NCBI RefSeq assembly: GCF_002846415.1
Contig: NZ_PJMX01000001.1
Span: 558,001-622,000, forward strand
Origin: Streptomyces sp. TLI_146
Lineage (GTDB): Bacteria > Actinomycetota > Actinomycetes > Streptomycetales > Streptomycetaceae
Direction: 5' to 3'
Length of the DNA: 64,000 nt
The notes below the pieces were generated by a model that did no database searches, was not told the origin of the DNA, and worked only from the letters and a program-made list of their open reading frames with translations. The translations under genes were made by a program, and so were the position numbers. Below are positions 59,504 to 64,000 of this stretch, one piece after another. Position 1 is the stretch's first letter. The number at the start of each line of letters is the position of its first letter.

Positions 59504-62269
59504 TCAGCCGCCGGTGGCTGTCGCGGTGTCGTCTTCCGCGAGGACGATCCGAGCCAGGTGGACCCTGGAGCGCACCGCGAGCTTGCGGAAGATCGACGCC
59601 AGATGGGTGTTGACCGTGTGCGGGGAGACGACGAGGGCCTGCGCGGCCGACCGGTTGGTGTGACCCGCGGCGATCAACCGGGCCACCTTGCGTTCCGAGT
59701 CCGTGAGCGCGTCCCAGCCCTGGTCGGCGCGCGGCCGCGGGCCTCTGGTGCGCCGGCCGGGGCTTGTGGCCCGTTCCAGATCGGCCCGGATCCGGTCGGC
59801 CTCGGCGTCGGCCCCCGCCTGGGCGTAGATGTCGTACGCCCTGGTCAGGGCAGGTGTCGCAGCGGCGTCGCCCACGGTCAGCAGCGCGCGTCCGAGGTCG
59901 GCGGATGCGGCGGCGAGGGGCAGCGGCCGCGGGCCGGTGAGGAGGATGCGCACCGACTCCTCCAGGAGTTGGTGGTCGGCGGTCACCAGGGCGGCCGCGT
60001 GGGCGGCCGTCCCCTGGGCGCTCGGCACGGTGGGGTTGCGGGCGGCGTGTTCGCCCGCCTGGGCCGCGAGGTCCTCGGCCAGGTTCCGGTCCCCGCCGCG
60101 CAGGGCGATCCGCACGGCCTGGACGAGATGGGGGCGCAGGAGCCGCCACCGCAGGAGGGGGTGGTCCCGCTGCACCGAGCGGACCCGTTCGGCCGCTGCC
60201 GTGTGGTCGCCGTCGGCGTCGGCGACCACGGCCTCGAAGTACTGGTGCGCGGCGTGGTTGCCCGTGTTCGGCCGGTCGGCGACGGTCGCCCTCACGACGT
60301 CCAGGTGTTCGCGTGCGGCTTCGCGGTCGCCGCGCAGCAGCGCGAGAAGACCGCGGTTGACGCGGATGTTGACCAGGTTGCCGGGCACATCGAGGTCCGC
60401 TTCGAGCCGTTCGGCGGTGACGAAGTCGGCGTCCGCGTCGTCGAGTCGGCCGAGCCCCATGTTCAGGGTGGCCTGGGCCCAGATCAGCATCGCGGGGCGC
60501 AGGGGTACATCACCCGCCGTCCGCAGCAGTCGCCTTACGGCATCGAAGTCGTCCAGGTGGATCCGGGCGACGGCCTCCTCGGGAAGGAAGGCCGTGTCGA
60601 ACACGCTCAGCGCCGTGTGGTGTTCGACGGCGGCGGCACAGTCGCCCGCGTTGAGTGCCGTCTCGCCGAGCCCCCACAGGGCGAGGACGCGAGCCTCGCG
60701 GTCACCGGCCCGCTCCGCCTCGGCGAGCGCCAGTTCGCCGGTCTCCCGCGCAACCCCGAGGTCGCGGCCGCGGGAGCGGGCCAGGGCCTGCCGGGCGGTG
60801 AGCCGCGCGCGGATCACCGGGTCGGTGACGGCTGCCAGCGCCGCCGTCGAGCGGCGGGTCAGCTCGTGGACGTCGTCGAGGTGCCACAGCGTGTCGCCCA
60901 GTACGCACTGCAGACGGGCGAAGACGTCCAGGGACGGCTGCCGGGCGAGCAGCCCGTCGCCGGTCCTGCGTGCCTGGGTGTACCGGCCCGCGCGGGTCAG
61001 CGCGACGATGGCCCGCTCGCCCACGTCGAACAGCATGGGCGCATGGGGCGGTACGAGTTCCAGGGCCCGGACGGACAGGTCGGCGGCGAGGTCGGGCATC
61101 ACGGCGATCACGTCCTGGGCGGCCGTGCCGAGCAGTCCGATCGCCTCCATGTCGCCGGGTTCGGCGCTCTTCAGCAGATGCGGGACCGCGTCGGTGGAGC
61201 TCCGGCCCGTCGCCACGAGCCGACGCGCGGCCTCCCGGTGCAGCGCCCGGCGTACAGAGGGGGCGAGGTCGGCGTACACGGCCTCCCGGAGCAGGTCGTG
61301 GCGGAACAGGAGGCGGTCGCCGTCGTCGTGAAGGACAGCGGCGGCGATCGCCTCGTCCACTTCGGCGCCGAGTGTGGAGGCGGGCCGGGCGCACAGGGCG
61401 GCGGCGTCCGCGAGCGAGAACGCGCGGCCGAGTACCGAGCCGATCCGCAGGAAGTGGAGGGTGTCCGGCCGCAGTTCGGCCAGTCGGCCGCGCACGCCGA
61501 GGACCAGCCGCTCGGGCGGTTCCGGCCCGTCCGCGCCCGACGCGGCGATGCCCGAGAGCATCTCGGTCGCGAGGAAGGGATTGCCGCCCGCCCCGTCGAG
61601 AAGCTCCGCGACCCGCGCCGGCGCCTGCGCGCCCAGGACGTCGTGTGCCAGCTCGGCCAGGGCCGTCTCGGACAGCGGACGCAAAGCAAGGGTCGTCGTC
61701 CGCGGCCCCTGCCCGTACAGTTGCGGGTCCTCGCGGCCCGTGAGCAGCCACAGCACCGGGGAGCTGAGCAGCCGTGCCGGCATGACGCCCAGGGCGAACC
61801 GGCTCAGCGGGTCGGCCCATTGCACATCGTCGACCGCGATCAGTACGGGCGTGTCCGCCGCACGTTCCTCGATCAGCTGGGCCAGCCGTTCGACGAGCCA
61901 GACGCGCTGGTCGTGGTGGTCGGCGAGGTCGGCGAAGTCCGTACGGGCCAGCAGCGGCGGGTCACCGTGCAACAGGCCCGAGGCCAGTGAGGCCAGCGGT
62001 GCCAGCTCGTGCAGTTCCTCGGCCCGTCCATGGCTGACGACGAATCCCTGGGCCCTGGCGAGCGAAACGGCCTCCTGCAACAGGACGGTCTTGCCGATCC
62101 CGGGCTCGCCCAGCAGGACCGCGACCGCTCCTTCCCCGCCGTCGCGCACCGCCTCGACCAGGGCGCGCAGTTGCTCCAGCTCGGCTTCGCGGCCCCGCAG
62201 CCCGGGCCGGCTCACCCCCGCGCCCCCGGGCGCCGCCACGCGTACCGCTTCGGCCCGCTGGGGGCTCAT
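59504..62269 (-). CDS. LuxR-type large ATP-binding (LAL) regulator
   Basis: A 921-residue LAL regulator. It opens GLRGREAELEQLRALVEAVR, with a canonical Walker A LLGEPGIGKTVLLQE and Walker B TPVLIAVDDVQWADPLS. A long TPR-like helical stretch follows (about 330-850), then the LuxR HTH: LTDSERKVARLIAAGHTNRS, then AAQALVVSPHTVNTHLASIF. The ATG at 62269 overlaps the stop of the MalG-like permease by three bases; the frame is open into the permease region but without sense. Together with the second LAL at 53783-56629 it brackets the hydrolase/LLM/reductase genes. It could respond to sugars imported by the ABC system, as MalT-like LALs do. Confidence 0.93.
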   Translation of the reverse strand: MSPQRAEAVRVAAPGGAGVSRPGLRGREAELEQLRALVEAVRDGGEGAVAVLLGEPGIGKTVLLQEAVSLARAQGFVVSHGRAEELHELAPLASLASGLLHGDPPLLARTDFADLADHHDQRVWLVERLAQLIEERAADTPVLIAVDDVQWADPLSRFALGVMPARLLSSPVLWLLTGREDPQLYGQGPRTTTLALRPLSETALAELAHDVLGAQAPARVAELLDGAGGNPFLATEMLSGIAASGADGPEPPERLVLGVRGRLAELRPDTLHFLRIGSVLGRAFSLADAAALCARPASTLGAEVDEAIAAAVLHDDGDRLLFRHDLLREAVYADLAPSVRRALHREAARRLVATGRSSTDAVPHLLKSAEPGDMEAIGLLGTAAQDVIAVMPDLAADLSVRALELVPPHAPMLFDVGERAIVALTRAGRYTQARRTGDGLLARQPSLDVFARLQCVLGDTLWHLDDVHELTRRSTAALAAVTDPVIRARLTARQALARSRGRDLGVARETGELALAEAERAGDREARVLALWGLGETALNAGDCAAAVEHHTALSVFDTAFLPEEAVARIHLDDFDAVRRLLRTAGDVPLRPAMLIWAQATLNMGLGRLDDADADFVTAERLEADLDVPGNLVNIRVNRGLLALLRGDREAAREHLDVVRATVADRPNTGNHAAHQYFEAVVADADGDHTAAAERVRSVQRDHPLLRWRLLRPHLVQAVRIALRGGDRNLAEDLAAQAGEHAARNPTVPSAQGTAAHAAALVTADHQLLEESVRILLTGPRPLPLAAASADLGRALLTVGDAAATPALTRAYDIYAQAGADAEADRIRADLERATSPGRRTRGPRPRADQGWDALTDSERKVARLIAAGHTNRSAAQALVVSPHTVNTHLASIFRKLAVRSRVHLARIVLAEDDTATATGG

Positions 62270-63153
62270 CCCTTGACCGATCCGGCGAGCAGCCCCCGCG
62301 CGAAGTGCCGCTGCAGGGCGAAGAAGACGAGCAGTGGGACGAGCGCCGCCACGAAGGCTCCTGCGGTGAGCCGCTGCCACTCGTTGCCGTACGTCCCGGC
62401 CAGGCTGGCCAGTTTGACCGTCATCGGCGCGGTCTCGGCCGTGCCTCCCGACAGGGTCAGGGCCACCAGCAGGTCGTTCCACACCCAGATGAACTGGATG
62501 ATGGCGAAGGTGACCAGGGCCGGGCGGGCCAGTGGCAGCACGATCCGCAGCAGCAGCGTGCCGTGCGAGGCGCCGTCGACCCGGGCGGCCTCGATCAGGT
62601 CCCGGGGCAGCGCTGCCAGGAAGTTGTGCAGGAGGAACACCGCGAACGGCAGCGCGAAGACCGTGTGGGCGAACCAGACCTGGCTGAACCGCGCGGGACC
62701 GGTGAGGTGCCATGCAGGCAGGAACAGCCAGCCCTGGGAGAAGAGCTTCAGCAGAGGGACGAGCGCCATCTGGAGCGGCACGGCCTGGAGCGCGAAGATG
62801 CCGACGACGAGCGCGTCGCGCCCCTTGAAATCGATCCAGGCCAGGGCGTACGCCGCGAAGAAGGCCAGCACGAGCGGGAACAGCACCGAGGGAAGGGCGA
62901 TGACGATGGAGTTGACGAAGTACTCCGCGAGCCGCCCCGACCCGTTCCCGCCGCCCGAAAGCACCGCGCCGTAGTTGTCGAGCGTGAGGTGCGGCGCACC
63001 GAACACGGTCCACCAGCCCGTCGTCTTGATCTCCTTCTCGGGGCGGAACGAGGAGAGCAGCAGAGCCAGGGTCGGTGTCGTCCACAGGACCGCGATCACC
63101 ACGGCGAGCAGCGTGAAGGCGCGGGAGGCCAGTCGCTCCCGGACGCCGCTCAC
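62266..63153 (-). CDS. Carbohydrate ABC transporter permease, MalG type
   Basis: A 295-residue inner-membrane permease with six predicted helices. The EAA loop that docks the ATPase is LIEAARVDGASHGTLLLRIV (near 190-209). The C-terminus is the usual RHFARGLLAGSVKG. It pairs with the MalF-like protein next to it, whose stop overlaps its ATG (63150-63153). It overlaps the LAL regulator start as well, implying coupled translation of transporter and regulator. Confidence 0.95.
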   Translation of the reverse strand: MSGVRERLASRAFTLLAVVIAVLWTTPTLALLLSSFRPEKEIKTTGWWTVFGAPHLTLDNYGAVLSGGGNGSGRLAEYFVNSIVIALPSVLFPLVLAFFAAYALAWIDFKGRDALVVGIFALQAVPLQMALVPLLKLFSQGWLFLPAWHLTGPARFSQVWFAHTVFALPFAVFLLHNFLAALPRDLIEAARVDGASHGTLLLRIVLPLARPALVTFAIIQFIWVWNDLLVALTLSGGTAETAPMTVKLASLAGTYGNEWQRLTAGAFVAALVPLLVFFALQRHFARGLLAGSVKG

Positions 63154-64000
63154 CCCGCCCTCCGCCGCGCCCGGACCTGGTAGGCCACGAAGGGGGTGAC
63201 GAGGACGAAGAGGAGTACGGCAAGCACCGCGCCGTGGCCCGTTTCGCCGTAGCGGAAGGCCTGGTTGTACATGTCGTGGGCGATGACGTCCGTGTCGAAC
63301 TGGCCGCCGGTCATGGTCTTGACGATGTCGAAGGCCTTGAGCGTGCCGATCGCCTGGGCGAGGACCACGACGATCAGCGTCGGTCTGATCGACGGCAGGG
63401 TGATCCGCCAGAAGATCTGCCGGGCGGAGGCGCCGTCGAGTCGGGCCGCCTCGATCACCTCACCGGGAACGGCCCTGATCGCACCGGCCAGCAGGACGGC
63501 CGCGAAGCCCGCCTGGGTCCACACCATCACCACGATGAGGAACAGAACGTTCCAGGGCGAGTCGGCGAGCCATTGCCGTGGTTCGCCGCCGAACGCGACG
63601 ACGAGCTGGTTCAGCAGCCCGATCTGCCCGTCCTGCGCGGGTCGGTAGGCGTAGACGAACTTCCAGACGACACCCGCGCCAACGAAGGAGATCGCCATCG
63701 GCATCAGGAGGAGGGACAGCGCGAACGCCCTGAACCGCGACCGTACGACGGCCGCCGCGTACAGGAGACCGACCGCGGTGGCCGTCAGCGGTACGAGCAC
63801 CACCCACGCAACGGTGTTGCGCAGCGCCACCAGCGCCCGGGGGTCGGTGAAAAGCCATTCGTAGTTGTCCAGCCCGGCCCACGCCTCTCCCCCACGGCCG
63901 GTGAACGACAGCATCAGGGTGCGCAGAGCGGGCAGGAGCAGACCCACCGTGAGCAGCAACAGCGCGGGAGCCAGCAGGATCAGGGCCGCGGACCTCCTGC
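63150..64000 (-). CDS. Carbohydrate ABC transporter permease, MalF type (partial)
   Basis: At least 283 codons, open to the window edge, so the N-terminus lies outside. The frame before residue LLTVGLLL continues as RRSAALILLAPALLL, i.e. the first membrane helix, so no start is inside the window. It has the EAA loop VIEAARLDGASARQIFWRIT and ends in VTPFVAYQVRARRRAG. With the MalG-like partner it forms a sugar import channel; a solute-binding protein gene is expected just beyond the window. Confidence 0.94.
   Translation of the reverse strand, partial: RRSAALILLAPALLLLTVGLLLPALRTLMLSFTGRGGEAWAGLDNYEWLFTDPRALVALRNTVAWVVLVPLTATAVGLLYAAAVVRSRFRAFALSLLLMPMAISFVGAGVVWKFVYAYRPAQDGQIGLLNQLVVAFGGEPRQWLADSPWNVLFLIVVMVWTQAGFAAVLLAGAIRAVPGEVIEAARLDGASARQIFWRITLPSIRPTLIVVVLAQAIGTLKAFDIVKTMTGGQFDTDVIAHDMYNQAFRYGETGHGAVLAVLLFVLVTPFVAYQVRARRRAG

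Overview
The window is high-GC DNA with the coding style of Streptomyces or a close actinomycete: strong G/C bias at third codon positions, GGAGG-type ribosome sites, frequent GTG starts, twin-arginine and Ala-x-Ala signal peptides, ANTAR and LuxR-LAL regulators, and a few rare TTA (bldA-type) codons. About two thirds of the genes lie on the minus strand. The mix of small enzymes, regulators, degenerate genes and conflict-system proteins looks like an accessory (arm-like) chromosomal region. No rRNA, tRNA or CRISPR array was seen.

Layout. 1-6.9 kb: an MMPL exporter, small membrane proteins, three paralogous secreted peptidoglycan-binding proteins (one frameshifted) and a secreted EEP nuclease/phosphatase with an in-frame TGA. 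7.3-8.9 kb: a decayed CHAT-NTPase gene joined tail-to-tail with a fragment of an nSTAND1 gene. 9-15.9 kb: a PPOX flavoprotein, a luciferase-like oxidoreductase, a small dimeric-barrel protein, a polytopic SGNH hydrolase and a small secreted protein. 16-20 kb: an intact XRE-nSTAND1-WD40 protein, then a transposase relic. 20.7-26.6 kb: hydrolase, GNAT, pirin, AhpD-like protein, sulfotransferase, and a FAD monooxygenase divergent from a TetR regulator. 26.6-29 kb: an overlapping EACC1 / caspase-WD40 pair, a known type of biological conflict module. 29-38.3 kb: LysR-controlled redox and phosphatase genes, a two-gene envelope operon of unknown function, and an aldo-keto reductase divergent from an ArsR-like regulator with a truncated paralog. 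38.9-39.4 kb: a secreted lytic transglycosylase.

The most notable locus is 40.1-42.7 kb. Two cytochrome P450 genes flank a 31-codon gene with a very strong ribosome site. The peptide ends in an aromatic-rich tail (VYHFWYLYHHI), which looks like a precursor of a P450-crosslinked RiPP in the general style of atropopeptides, biarylitides and cittilins. All three genes form one minus-strand operon.

43.2-48 kb carries a signalling module: a STAS anti-anti-sigma factor, CheB-like esterase, CheR-PAS methyltransferase with a long repeated coiled coil, and two GAF-ANTAR RNA-binding antiterminator proteins. 49.5-64 kb is a minus-strand run of three alpha/beta hydrolases, AraC, PucR and two large LuxR-LAL regulators, a luciferase-like monooxygenase coupled to an FMN reductase, and two sugar ABC permeases, the last of which runs off the window.
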